Below are positions 31,990-41,892 of a stretch of DNA of 64,000 nucleotides, piece by piece; the first letter of the stretch is position 1; each line of letters opens with the position of its first letter. The position numbers were made by a program, and so were the translations under genes. The stretch lies in NCBI RefSeq assembly GCF_032452875.1, contig NC_083877.1:46115724-46179723 (forward strand), written 5' to 3'. The notes beneath the pieces are model-generated. The model did no database searches and was not told the origin of the DNA. It was given only the letters and a program-made list of their open reading frames with translations. The stretch is from Bos javanicus. Taxonomy: Eukaryota > Chordata > Mammalia > Artiodactyla > Bovidae.

Positions 31990-32340
31990 TTGCACCCCTG
32001 GGATTCTGCTGAAGTTATATTTAACATAAACAAAAACTTCCACAAGTATATTTATCACGAAGTTATTTCAATATCTATTTAGAAACAACGTCAATGTCCA
32101 AAATAAGGAACTCCTGTGGCCCACTGTGCATCAACACAAGTGGACATGACACAGCTGTTGCAATGATGATTACCTAGTTTATTCAGAAACAGATAAACAT
32201 TTATAAATATTATTGTGTATGATTAAGTGAAAATAGCAGAGCATCAAATACATGTGCAATGTAATTACAACTAAGCACAGTATATATGTGTGTGGGCAAA
32301 GCCTGGGAAAGAATTACTGAAAATGTAAACAGCGCTGTTA
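31990..32340 (+). mobile_element. Ancient L1 (L1ME-like) 3' fragment
   Basis: Motif order recalls an old L1 ORF2 tail/3' UTR: 'agaaacaacgtcaatgtcc', 'cacagctgttgcaatgatg', 'gattaagtgaaaatagcaga' and 'gggaaagaattactgaaa'. Heavily diverged. Confidence 0.45.
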
Positions 32341-32354
32341 GGCTGATAGAATCA

Positions 32355-32565
32355 TGAAAGTGAAAGTTGCTCAGTCATTTCCAACTCTTTGTGACCCCAT
32401 GGACTGGGGCCTGCCAGTCTCTTCTGTCCATGAAATTCTTAAGGCAAGAATACTAGAGTGAATAGCCATTCCCCTTCTCCAGGAGATCTCCCCAACCCAG
32501 GGATCAAAGCCCAGTCTTCCACATTGCAGGCGGATTCTTTACCAGCTGAGCCACCAGGGAAACCC
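32355..32565 (-). mobile_element. Bov-tA SINE
   Basis: Antisense full Bov-tA ('gtgaaagttgctcagtcatt' to 'gagccaccagggaaaccc'). A second partial unit abuts its head side. Confidence 0.93.
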
Positions 32566-32684
32566 AAGAATACTGGAGTAGGGCAGCCTATCCCTTCTCC
32601 AGGGGATCTCCCTGACCCAGCACTCAAACTGGGGGTTTCCTGTATTGCAGGTGGATTCTTTACCAGCTGAACTGCTAGAGAAGA
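32566..32684 (-). mobile_element. Second, partial Bov-tA unit in tandem
   Basis: Repeats only the head and proximal body ('aagaatactggagtagggc' to 'taccagctgaactgctagag'), directly next to the previous copy. It may be a local duplication or a dimeric SINE; no TSD was found between the two. Confidence 0.85.
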
Positions 32685-32689
32685 GGTGT

Positions 32690-32944
32690 TTTTATTTATT
32701 TTTAAGCAATTTTGCTCACATTAAAAAAATTTCAAGAAATAAAGAAGGTATAAAGTTGAAAGTATTTGTATTATCCAGTAGTTCCTATCACATTGTCTTG
32801 TGCCCATTTCATGGATGTGTCTTTAAATTTAAAAAGATTCTTAATATATTTTTAATTATAACCCAAGCAAAACAAGTCATTTCCTGCACAATAGCTGTTA
32901 AGTCTTTCTTTCAGATCATTTGGATTCTTTTAGTAAGATTTGAA
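32690..32944. other. AT-rich stretch, nothing recognised
   Basis: A/T-rich sequence with no feature I can support. Confidence 0.45.
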
Positions 32945-33320
32945 TATGGTTATTAAAATTTTTTAATTTGAAAATTTTTCAGACATACGAAAAATTTAGA
33001 AAATAATGTAATGACCATCTGTGTACCTACTACCCAGTATAAAAACAAAACACTCAAAATACAGCTTTATAGGTGTACAGTGTACACCTTCCTAATCCCA
33101 TCTCTCTGTCCCACCCTGTCAGCGTCATGACTCTTCTGAATTTGCTGTTCATATTTTTCAATTTCCACTATGTATATAAAGCTCTCAAAAATATTTGCTC
33201 TCATTTTGCATGTTTTAAACTTGTCTATAAATTTCTGCAACTTGCTTGTTTTGCTCAATATACTTTTTATGAGAATTATCCATATTGGTACAAACTGTTT
33301 ATTCATTTTTTGCTGCTGTT
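32945..33320 (+). mobile_element. Ancient L1-type repeat, left part
   Basis: Typical old repeat order: 'tgtgtacctactacccagta', 'aaaaacaaaacactc', 'cttgtctataaatttctgc', 'aacttgcttgttttgctcaa' and 'tttattcattttttgctgct'. The natural continuation ('agtattcc..gtgtgaat') appears after the BovB insertion at 34921. Confidence 0.55.
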
Positions 33321-34920
33321 AAGAAGAGGTGGCAAGAATACACAGAACTCTACAAAAAGATCTTCATGACCCAGATATTCACGATGGTGTTATCACTCAC
33401 CTAGAGCCAGACATCCTGGAATTTGAAGTCAAGTGGGCCTTAGGAAGCATCACTACAAACAAAGCTAGTGGAGGTGATGGAATTCCAGTTCAGCTATTTC
33501 AAATCCTAAAAGATGATGCTGTGAAAGTGCTGCACTCAATATGCCAGCAAATTTGGAAAACTCTGCAGTGGCCACAGGACTGGAAAAGGTCAGTTTTCAT
33601 TCAAATCCCAAAGAAAGGCAATGTCAAAGAATTCTCAAACTACCTCACAATTGCATTCATCTCATACGTTAGCAAAGTAATGCTCAAAAGTCTCTAAGCC
33701 AGGCTTCAGCAATATGTGAACCGTAATGTTCCAGATGTTCAAGCTGGTTTTAGAAAAGGCAGAAGAACAAGAGATCAAATTGCCAACATCCGCTGGATCA
33801 TCGAAAAAGCAAGAAAGTTCCAGAAAAACATCTATTTCTGCTTTATTGACTGTGTCAAAGCCTTTGACTGTGTGGATCACAATAAACTGGAAAATTCTGA
33901 AAGAGATGGAATACTAGACCACCTGACCTACCTCTTGAGAAACCTGTATGCAGGTCAGGAAGTAACAGTTAGAACTGTACATGGAACAACAGACTGGTTC
34001 CAAATAGGAAAAGGAGTATGTCAAGGCTGTATATTGTCACCCTGCTTATTTAACTTATATGCAGATTACATCATGAGAAACGCTGGGCTGGATGAAGCAC
34101 AAGCTGGAATCAAGATTGCCGGGAGAAATATCAGTAACCTCAGATATGCAGATGACACCACTCTTATGGCAGAAAGTGAAAAAGAACTAAAGAGCCTCTT
34201 GATGAAAGTGAAAGAGGAGAGTGAAAAAGTTGGCTTAAAGCTCAACATTTAGAAAATGAAGATCATGGCATCTTGTCCCATCACTTCATCACAAATAGAT
34301 GGGGAACTAGTGGAAACAGTGTCAGACTTTATTTTTGGGGGCTCCAAAATCACTGCAGATGGTGACTGCAGCCAAGAAATTAAAAGATTCTTACTCCTTG
34401 GAAGAAAAGTTATGACCAACCTAAACAGCATATTAAAAAGCAGAGACATTACTTTGTCAACAAAGGTCTGTCTAGTCAAGGCTATGGTTTTTCCAGTGGT
34501 CATGTATGGATGTGAGAGTTGGACTGGGAAGAAAGCTGAGCACTGAAGAATTGATGCTTTTGAACTGTGGTGTTGGAGAAGACTCTTGAGACTCCCTTGG
34601 ACTGCAAGGAGATTCAACCAGTCCATCCTAAAGGAGATCAGTCCTGGGTGTTTATTGGAAGGACTGATGCTGAAGCTGAAACTCCCATACTTTGGCCACC
34701 TGATGCGAAGAGCTGACTCATTTGAAAAGGCCCTGATGCTGGGAAAGATTGAGGGCGGGAGGAGAAGGGGACGACAGAGGATGAGATGGTTGGATGGCAT
34801 CACTGACCCAATGGACATGAGTTTGAGTGAACTCCAGGAGTTTGTGATGGACAGGGAGGCCTGGTGTGCTGCAGTTCATGGGATTGCAAAGAGTCGGATA
34901 CGACTGAGTGACTGAACTGA
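33321..34920 (+). mobile_element. BovB LINE, 1.6 kb, 5'-truncated
   Basis: A half-length BovB (full length is about 3.2 kb) runs from just upstream of the reverse transcriptase domain to the 3' terminus 'gactgagtgactgaactga'. It lies inside an older L1-type repeat whose sequence resumes directly after it. This is the most complete sense-strand BovB here. Confidence 0.95.
33345..34915 (+). pseudogene. BovB reverse transcriptase ORF2 fragment, 3 stops
   Basis: RTE-clade reverse transcriptase domain of BovB; when intact it primes and copies LINE RNA at the target site. One frame (the frame of 33329) is used from about 33345 to a TGA at 34913-34915, broken only by TAA 33695-33697, TAG 34250-34252 and TGA 34544-34546. 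Visible motifs: motif A CFIDCVKAFD near 33837, where both aspartates survive; motif B region GKGVCQGCILSP near 34009, with Cys where BovB usually has Arg; motif C LRYADDTTLMAES near 34139 with YADD intact; then VVMYGCESWTGKKAE and the basic GGRRRGRQRMRWLDGIT block. A short out-of-phase patch (about 33887-33914) seems caused by two compensating small deletions. The N-terminal endonuclease is missing. Dead element. Confidence 0.9.
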
Positions 34921-34945
34921 AGTATTCCTGTGTGTGAATGGAGCA
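34921..34945 (+). mobile_element. Ancient L1-type repeat, right part
   Basis: The text 'agtattcctgtgtgtgaatg' is the expected continuation of the old repeat that stops at 33320. This supports insertion of BovB into it. Confidence 0.4.
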
Positions 34946-35490
34946 CCCTTGTTGGTGTCTTATCCACCTCCATTCTCTTCATGATGCCCATTTCCCTGCC
35001 CCCAGGCCTGGCTTCCTGCTGCCATCACCTCACATCAGGGACCTTTACATTGTTTCTGGAAGTTTCTGGGTAGGATTCAGGTCTGGGTGGCTGCCCACAG
35101 TGGTGACTGGTGTGGTAATTGCCTTAGGCCCTCTTCTCCAGAAGCTGATGCTGACCCGGAACTTGGGGCACAAGGTGTTAATTAGGAATCAACACCTGCA
35201 AAAGGAAGTGGGGAGGAAGCAGGATCAGGCAGAGGGAAAAAGAGAACTGCAATGTGGACCTTGAAGCCTTGGCCAACCTGCAGGGGGACCTGGGAGGGAG
35301 GGAGTCATGGCCTGCAGAATGTCCCATGGAAGCCTCAAAGGGCTGGGTCTCAAGACCTCTGCCTCACTCAGTCCCTGGCTGTGGGCTGCCCTGGGGAGGA
35401 TGTGACCTTGGGCGAGGCTACTTAGATAGCTGAGGCAGACGCTAAAGCAGATGACGGCTGGAGGACCCGGCCCCAGCTGCTGGGCAGCAA
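34946..35490. other. Single-copy stretch, no gene seen
   Basis: A 108-codon + frame (34938-35264) has no recognisable family and no gene context. Confidence 0.5.
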
Positions 35491-35692
35491 GTGAAAGTGA
35501 AAGTTGCTCAGTTGTGCCTGACTTTTTGTGACCCCATGGACTGTAGCCTGCCAGGCTCCTCTGTCCATGGAATTCTCCAGGCAAGAATACTGGAGTGGGT
35601 TGCCATGCCCTTCTCCAGGGAATCTTCCTGACCCAGGCTTCAGACTCAGGGCTCCGGCATTGCAGGCCGATTCCTTACCCGGGAAGCAAGGC
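35491..35692 (-). mobile_element. Bov-tA SINE
   Basis: Antisense Bov-tA ('gtgaaagttgctcagttgtg' to 'gattccttacccgggaagc'). Its head region has lost several bases around the A-box. No long TSD seen. Confidence 0.92.
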
Positions 35693-35839
35693 CTTCCTAA
35701 AGGGAGCTCTGGGCAGTGAGCCCGTGTGCACCACAAGAGCACACCTCTGTTCCTCTGTCACACATCTGGGATCACCTCCCACACAAACTCCTTATACTTG
35801 TGTCCTGTCTCAGGCTCTGTTCTGGGGGGAACTCACACT

Positions 35840-36040
35840 AAGACAGTAGATGTATCTCAGTGTACACATCCCTTCTCCCATTAACAGACATCCCGGTTGC
35901 CTGCAATCTTTTGCTACTGCACACCACGCCGCACTAGACCTTTTTGTAACAGTCTCCTTTCATATGCGCTGTGGGAGTTTTAAGATAAATACCTGGAGGC
36001 TGAGTTCTCAGAAAACAGGGTTACACATCTTCAGGTTTAC
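35840..36040 (-). mobile_element. Ancient L1 fragment
   Basis: Antisense L1 ORF2-end-like text: 'aacagacatcccggttgcct', 'tcatatgcgctgtgggag', 'aagataaatacctggaggc' and 'tcagaaaacagggttacac'. Diverged. Confidence 0.45.
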
Positions 36041-36174
36041 CAGGGCTTGGACCAAGGCCCTGGAGCTGAAGTTAAGATTGAGGATAAGAATATACTGGGA
36101 AGACAGCTTCATATTGAAAATGTTCTGTATCAGACACTTCATCACAGACAGATCCTCAGAACCCTTCCTCTAGA

Positions 36175-36340
36175 GCAGAGCTTCTCAAACTTTAATGTGC
36201 ATACAAATCCCCTGGGGATCTTGCTGTATTGTAGATTCTGATCTGGTAAGTCTATATTGAGACTTGAAATTCTGTATTTGTAAGCTTGTAGGTGCTGCTG
36301 CTGCTCCATGGACCTCACACTGAGTATCAGGCTCTAGAGA
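36175..36340 (+). mobile_element. MER5-type hAT-Charlie element
   Basis: 'gagcttctcaaactttaatg', 'catacaaatcccctggggat', 'gattctgatctggtaagtc', 'ggtgctgctgctgctcc' and 'acctcacactgag' follow the order of a MER5-class element with inverted ends. Confidence 0.68.
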
Positions 36341-36849
36341 ATAAGTCTGATTGGGGCTTCTCGAATATCAAAGTAAAAGATCCACGGTTCTTTTTGACCA
36401 CTGCCAAAAGAATAGGATGAAAAGAGATGGCCTACAGAAGGAAGTAACCTGTGGGCTAAACTATTAAGATACTACAAGTGTGGGATATTATACTATTAAA
36501 GGTCTAGGGATTCACCACTGATGGCTTTTGGGAGTAATGTCAATTCCAGGTTACACCTCACTATTTTCTTGGGGAAAGATAAAGACCAGTGTGGTCTTAT
36601 AGGAGTAGGTCTGTCTTTTAAATGTCAACTTTTCTGTTGTTCTAGACACAATGTTTGATTGTCAGTTTGAAGATGCCATAACATTTGTCTGTAAAAACTG
36701 CCCAAGTCAGGTGGGTTTGTACTTGAGTCCCCAAGCAGATAGACTTGCTTTGAGAATTTATAGCCATGGACCACCATGTGGGAAGGTCTTCTGTTCATTC
36801 CCATCAGTGCAGAGGGACTTCTAGCATCAGTTAAAGAACTTCTGTTTCT
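36341..36849. other. Single-copy stretch, no gene seen
   Basis: No feature supported. A 103-codon antisense frame (36625-36936) straddles the next repeat and has no family resemblance. Confidence 0.5.
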
Positions 36850-37425
36850 ATTCATGATGGTGTAACAAAGGTTGAATTTATCCTCCCATTCAAAACAATG
36901 AAAAAGATGGACAAATATTGGAAACAATGGGAACACATGAGGTGAGCCCTACAATTACTTAGCTCATTGCCTGGAGAAAGCTTTCCATCTGTGACACATG
37001 GCAGGGAACCCAAGCAGAGCCTGGGAGTCTCCCTGTGTTGAGTGAGCAGAGATGGGGTGCAGGGCAGCCATGGCACCTACAGTTCATAGGGCAGAGTAGC
37101 AGAGGAGAGAGCTGCACACAGGGAGGATTCTGAAGATCTGCAGAGGGTCCTTCCTGAATATTCATCTGAGCATTGACCAGCCCAGGCATGCGGAGACTTC
37201 TGCTGAAACCAAGGAAAGAACTACCCAACAGGGAACAGGGTTTGGCACTCATAGTGCCAAGAACAATGCCTGCTCCCCACAGCCAGAGTAGAAAATCTCA
37301 CAATTCAGGAGGCACTGATTAGAGCACCAAGGACGGTCTTGCCTTGGGGGAAAAATGAACTCTAAATTAAATCAACTCTGACCTGGCCTAATAAAATTGA
37401 AATATAAGACCTGAAATTAACAAGC
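36850..37425 (+). mobile_element. HAL1/L1-type LINE, part 1
   Basis: A G-rich 5' leader ('gaacagggtttggcactc', 'ctccccacagccagag') precedes 'aaattgaaatataagacctg'. It resembles the 5' region of an old HAL1-like L1. A solo LTR at 37426-37974 interrupts it, and the element continues at 37975. Confidence 0.5.
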
Positions 37426-37974
37426 TGTTGGAGAGGAAGAAATTTTCCTCCACTCTTCTAGGTTCTTCTGGCTTGTCTAAGAATTAAATTGACATGAGAC
37501 AGATTAAGAGGAGAAAAATTAAATGAAAGTTTAGTAACATGGATATATGGGAGAGACCCAGGAAAACTGAGTAATTCACAAAAATAGCCTAAGCCCTCTC
37601 CTTAAATACCATCTTCAGCTAAAGACAAAAGAGGATGTTGGGAGCAGTGGTTTGAGACTGCAGAGGGGAAGTAGGCAACTGACATGAAGATGAAAAAGTA
37701 ACTGTTTGGAAAAGCCATGCAGAAACAATGCAACACTGATCTTTAGGCCCTGCCTAGAGTTTTCCCCACCATCCTAGCCCATATCTTTGCAGAGATCTCT
37801 GGTGATAGCTGTAATCCAGAAACAGACCCTTTATCTAAAAGTTTTTAGGGAGCTCAGGGAGGGGTCAAAATTTCTTCCTGAGTCTTTTGGGCCTTGATTG
37901 TTTTTCTTCCAAACAGTTCACATGCCAAAGAGACATTTTGGGTGGAGAGTTTTGCTCCTCTACAATACTGTTTC
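37426..37974 (-). mobile_element. Solo LTR (ERVL-class candidate)
   Basis: A 549-bp block begins TGTTGGAGAGG and ends CTCCTCTACA, i.e. TG...CA with inverted-like ends. It carries recurring LTR motifs ('ggttcttctggcttgtctaa', 'aattaaattgacatgagac', 'tatgggagagacccagg', 'acatgccaaagagacatttt') in probable antisense orientation. The same old LINE lies on both sides. A 5-bp ctgtt occurs at 37425-37429 and 37978-37982 and could be the target repeat under slightly shifted borders. No internal viral genes are present. Confidence 0.55.
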
Positions 37975-39745
37975 CAAGTAACTTAACTGCATTCCAGAAC
38001 AAAGCTCAAGAATATTTACATGGATACAAAAGTATTCAACATCCAACAAAGTAAAACTCACAATGTTTGGCATCCCAACAAAAAATACCAGGCATGCAAA
38101 AATGCAGAAAAATACAATTCAGAATGAGGAGAAAAATCAATCAAAAATCATCAAAGCTGACTTGAAGAATACAGATGATAGAATTCACATACAATAATAT
38201 TTTTAAGTTATTATGACTATATTCCGTATCTCAAGAAGATGGAGGAAAGACTCAATATACTATGTAGACACATGAAAGATATAAAATAAACCCAAACTGA
38301 ACTTTTAGAGACAAAAACGGTGATGTCCAAGATGAAAAATGCACTTGCTAACATTAATAGATTTTATATTGCAGAAAAAAAGAACAGTGAACGTGAAGAT
38401 AATAGCAACAGAACAATCCAAAATTAAACTTAGAAAAAGACTAAAAAATGGGGATATCAGTGAACTGTGAGATAATTTAACACTCATATAATGTAGAGAT
38501 TGGAGTCCCTGAAATGGGGAGGGGGCAGGGGGCCAAAAATAACATTTGAGGAAGTAATGGCCAAAAATGTTCTAAATTTGGTGAAAATTATAAACCCACA
38601 GATTGAAAGAAGCTCAGTAAATCTCAAGCACAAAAACATGAAGAAAATATCACTAAGATACCATAGTCAAATTGCTTAAAGCCAGTGATAAAGAGAAAAT
38701 CAAAAGAAGCTGAGAAAAAAGATATATTATTACAGAGAAACAGAAATAAAAATGACAGATTTCTTGTCAGATACAAAGCCAGAAGACAGTAGAATGACAT
38801 CTTTAAAGTACTAAAAAGTACTAAAAAGAAAGAAGAAAAAAGTCAAACTAGACTTCTATACCCAGTGAAAATATCTTTAAAAAATGAAGATGGTCAAGAA
38901 AATAAGAAGATAAGCCACAAACAGGGAGAAAATATTTCCAAAAGACACAACTCGTTAAGGGCTATTATACAAAATATACAGAAAAACACTGAAAACTCAA
39001 TAATATGAAAATAAACAATTCAATTAAAAAGTGGGCCAAAGACCTTAACATATACCTCACCAAAGAAGTTACACAGATGGCAAATAAGCATATGAAAAAC
39101 TGTTCCATGTTACATATCAACAGCAAAATGTAAATTAAAACAATGAGATACCTCTATGCACTTATTAGAATGGCCAAAATCTGGAAGGCTGATGACACCA
39201 AATGTTGGTGAGAATGTGGAGAGCAGGAACTCTCATTCAAGTGGGAATGTAAAATAGTACAAGCCACTTTGGAAGACAGTTTGACAATTTCTCACAAAAC
39301 CAAACATACTCTTACCACATGATCTAGCAGTCATACGCTCTGGTATTTACCCGAAGGAGTTGAAAACTTATGTCCTCAAAACCTTCCACATGGATGTTTT
39401 AGTAGCTTTATTCATAACTGTCAAAACTTGGAAGCAATCAAGATGTCCTTCAAAAGATGAATGGATAAACTGTGGTACATGTAGACAATGTTCTATTATT
39501 CAGTGCTAAAAAGAAACAAGCTATTGAGCCACAAAAAAATTTTTTTTAATATTACTGAGTGAATGAAGCCAGTGTGAAAAGGCTATGTACTATATGATTC
39601 TAACCATGACATTCCGGAAAAGGAAAAACTACAGAGATGATAAAGAGATCAGTGATTGTCAGAGGTTGGGGAAGGGGTAAAGAGACAATAAGCAGAGTAC
39701 AGAGGGTTTTGAGAATAGTGAAAATACTTTGTATGATACTATAAT
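37975..39745 (+). mobile_element. HAL1/L1-type LINE, part 2
   Basis: The old LINE continues: 'taacttaactgcattccaga', 'caaagctcaagaatattta', 'tctcaagcacaaaaacatg', 'caaagccagaagacagtaga' and 'tctatacccagtgaaaat'. Then come decayed ORF2-end motifs ('caaataagcatatgaaaaac', 'tggaagcaatcaagatgtc'). There is no usable reading frame. A small tandem pair 'agtactaaaa' lies near 38810-38826. Confidence 0.62.
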
Positions 39746-39749
39746 GGTG

Positions 39750-39955
39750 AACAGGCCTTCCCTAGTGGCTCAGTTAGTAAAGAATCTGCCTGCAATGTAG
39801 GAGACCTGGGTTTGATCCTTGGGTCAGGAAGATCCCCTGGAGAAGGAAATGGCAACCCACTTCAGTATTCGTACCTGGGAAATGGACAGAGAAGCCTAGC
39901 GGGCTACAGTCCATGGGGTCTCAAAAGCTGGACATGACCTAGAGACTAAACCACC
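39750..39955 (+). mobile_element. Bov-tA SINE
   Basis: Head 'ccttccctagtggctcagtt' to 'gacatgacctagagacta'. The flanks ataatggtg (39741-39749) and ataatcgtg (39956-39964) fit a TSD with one change. Inserted in the L1 3' UTR. Confidence 0.93.
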
Positions 39956-40002
39956 ATAATCGTGGATACATATCATCATGCATTTGTCTAAAACTATACA
40001 AC
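39956..40002 (+). mobile_element. HAL1/L1-type LINE 3' UTR, part 3
   Basis: A short host piece ('ggatacatatcatcatgc', 'atttgtctaaaactataca') lies between two Bov-tA insertions. It is typical of an old L1 3' UTR. Confidence 0.6.
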
Positions 40003-40217
40003 GGGCTTCCCTGGTAGCTCAAATGGTAAAGCGTCTGCCTACAATGTGGGAGATCTGGGTTCGATCCCTGGGTCGGGAAGATCCCCTGGAGGAGGAAATG
40101 GCAACCCACTCCAGTACTTTTGCCTGGAAAATTCCATGGACAGAGGAGCCTGGTAGGCTACAGTCCATGGGGTCGCAAAGAGTCGGACACGACTGAGCGA
40201 CTTCACTTCACTTCCTC
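40003..40217 (+). mobile_element. Bov-tA SINE
   Basis: Well-preserved Bov-tA ('gggcttccctggtagctcaa' to 'cactgagcgactt'-type end, here 'gacacgactgagcgacttca'). Short TSD atacaac at 39996-40002 and 40218-40224. Only 47 bp separate it from the preceding copy. Confidence 0.95.
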
Positions 40218-40224
40218 ATACAAC

Positions 40225-40465
40225 ATGCATCACCCTGAATGAACCCTAAGGTAAAATGTGGGCTTTGGGTGATTACACGTGTCAGTGTAGGTTTATCAAC
40301 TGCAACAAACATACCATTTTTTTGGGGGTGTTGATAATGGGGGACACTATGTATGTGTGGAGGCAAGGAGTACATGGGAAATCTCTGTACCTTTCTCTCA
40401 GTTTTGATGTGAACCTAAAACTGCTCTAAAAACCAAAATATTCTTTTAAAAGGAATTACAAGAGG
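40225..40465 (+). mobile_element. HAL1/L1-type LINE 3' UTR, part 4
   Basis: 'ccctgaatgaaccctaaggt', 'ggctttgggtgattacacg', 'gttgataatgggggacac', 'tgggaaatctctgtacctt' and 'cctaaaactgctctaaaa' form a classic old L1 3' UTR ending. Confidence 0.75.
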
Positions 40466-40544
40466 AAAAAAAGGGAGTTATGGGAAATACTTTTTCTGAT
40501 ATATAAAAATTAAAGAATTCACCACCAGTACTTATTCTATCAGG

Positions 40545-40740
40545 GCTTCCCCTGTAGCTTAGTCATTAAAGAGTCTGCCTGCAATGCAGGAGACCCGGGT
40601 TCAATCCCTGCGTCAGGAAGATCCCCTGGAGAAGGAAATGGCAACCCACTCCAGTGTTCTTGCCTGGAGAATCCCCATGGACAGGAGCCTGGCAAGCTAC
40701 CATCCATGAGGTCGCAAGAGTTGGACACGACAGCGACTAC
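40545..40740 (+). mobile_element. Bov-tA SINE with TSD
   Basis: Head 'gcttcccctgtagcttagtc' to 'gttggacacgacagcgacta'. Flanks acttattctatcagg and acttactctatcagg (one change). The similarity extends left to 'accaccag', giving outer limits 40521-40544 and 40741-40767. Confidence 0.93.
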
Positions 40741-40859
40741 ACCACCAGCACCACTTACTCTATCAGGAATGTTATTGGAAGTCTGACAAGCAGAGGGAAA
40801 ATGATAGCAGAGTGAATCTAGATCTACATAAAGGAATAGCATCAGAAATTACACTGCAT

Positions 40860-40948
40860 GGGTCATGTTTTTTTGGTCGAGTCATGTGGGATCATAGTTC
40901 TCTGACCAGGGATCAAATCTGTGCCCCCTGCAGTGGAAGTGCCGAGTC
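40860..40948 (-). mobile_element. CHR-type SINE, part 1 (split by BovB)
   Basis: Antisense CHR: 'gtcatgtgggatcatagttc', 'tctgaccagggatcaaatc' and 'ccctgcagtggaagtgcc'. Its head end lies beyond the BovB at 41255-41275. Confidence 0.88.
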
Positions 40949-40959
40949 CTAACCACTGA

Positions 40960-41243
40960 TCAGATCAGATCAGAGGCTCAGTCGTGTCCGACTCTTTGAG
41001 ACCCCATGAATCACAGCACGCCAGGCCTCCCTGTCCATCACCAACTCCCGGAGTTCACCCAGACTCACGTCCATCGAGTCAGTGATGCCATCCAGCCATC
41101 TCATCCTCTGTCGTCCCCTTCTCCTCCTGCCCCCAATCCCTCCCAGCATCTGAGTCTTTTCCAATGAGTCAACTCTTCGCATGAGGTGGCCAAAGTACTG
41201 GAGTTTCAGCTTTAGCATCATTCCTTCCAAAGAAATCCCAGGG
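40960..41243 (-). mobile_element. BovB LINE 3' tip inside CHR SINE
   Basis: Antisense BovB terminal 284 bp ('cagtcgtgtccgactctttg' to 'ttccaaagaaatcccagggc'). Perfect 11-bp TSD ctaaccactga at 40949-40959 and 41244-41254. Only the last part of ORF2 is covered, so there is no function. Confidence 0.95.
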
Positions 41244-41254
41244 CTAACCACTGA

Positions 41255-41275
41255 ACCTCCAAGGAATTCCCTAGA
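41255..41275 (-). mobile_element. CHR-type SINE, part 2
   Basis: 'acctccaaggaattccctag' completes the CHR head that BovB interrupted. Confidence 0.85.
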
Positions 41276-41289
41276 TAGGTAATTTAAAG

Positions 41290-41890
41290 ATCTTTTCTTA
41301 TCTAAATCTCTTTAAAAGGTAATTGACTATGCAAAACAAAATAAAAACAATTTGCTTATGTAGAAGTAAATGTATGACAACAATAACAAAGGCTGGGAGA
41401 GGAGAAATAGAAATAGCTATTAAAAGGTTCTCATATTTTACATGAAGTGGCATAATCTCTCTTGAAGGTAAACCATGATACATTAAAGCAACCACTAAAG
41501 TAGCGCAATAAAGAGTTACAGCTAATAAGTCAACAGTGGAGATAAAATGAAATATGAAATATATCCAATTAATCCAAAAAGAGTCAGAATAAGATGGGAA
41601 AATGAACCAAAAAAATAGATGGTAAAAATAGAAAACAGCAAGGTAGTGGAATTAAAGCTGCTGCTGCTGCTAAGTCACTTCAGTCGTATCCAACTCTGTG
41701 CGAATCCCCCGTCCCTGGGATTCTCCAGGCAAGAACACTGGAGTGAGTTGCCATTTCCTTCTCCAATGCATGAAAGTGAAAAGTGAAAGGGATATTAAAG
41801 CTAACCATATCCAAAATCACAACACATTAAAATAGGCTAAACATTTCAAATTAAAATAGAGATAGTCATATTGGATATAAAAGCAAGACG
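41290..41890 (+). mobile_element. Old L1/HAL1-type fragment
   Basis: A-rich sense text ('aagtagcgcaataaagagtt', 'aaaatagatggtaaaaatag'), then 'aaccatatccaaaatcacaa' and 'ttggatataaaagcaagacg', matches an old L1/HAL1 internal region. A Bov-A SINE piece splits it. No open frame. Confidence 0.5.
41660..41793 (-). mobile_element. Bov-A SINE fragment with 9-bp TSD
   Basis: Antisense Bov-A monomer with a (CTG)n tail start ('taagtcacttcagtcgtatc' to 'tttccttctccaatgcatg'). TSD attaaagct at 41651-41659 and 41794-41802. Confidence 0.9.
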
Positions 41891-41892
41891 CA

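Noticed and set aside
34249..34818. 189-codon antisense frame
   Set aside because: It is the antisense reading of the BovB ORF2 tail, which recurs as a shadow frame wherever BovB is present.
37426..37974. Possible endogenous retrovirus with coding genes
   Set aside because: Only an LTR-sized block is present; no gag, pol or env-like sequence adjoins it, so at most it is a solo LTR.
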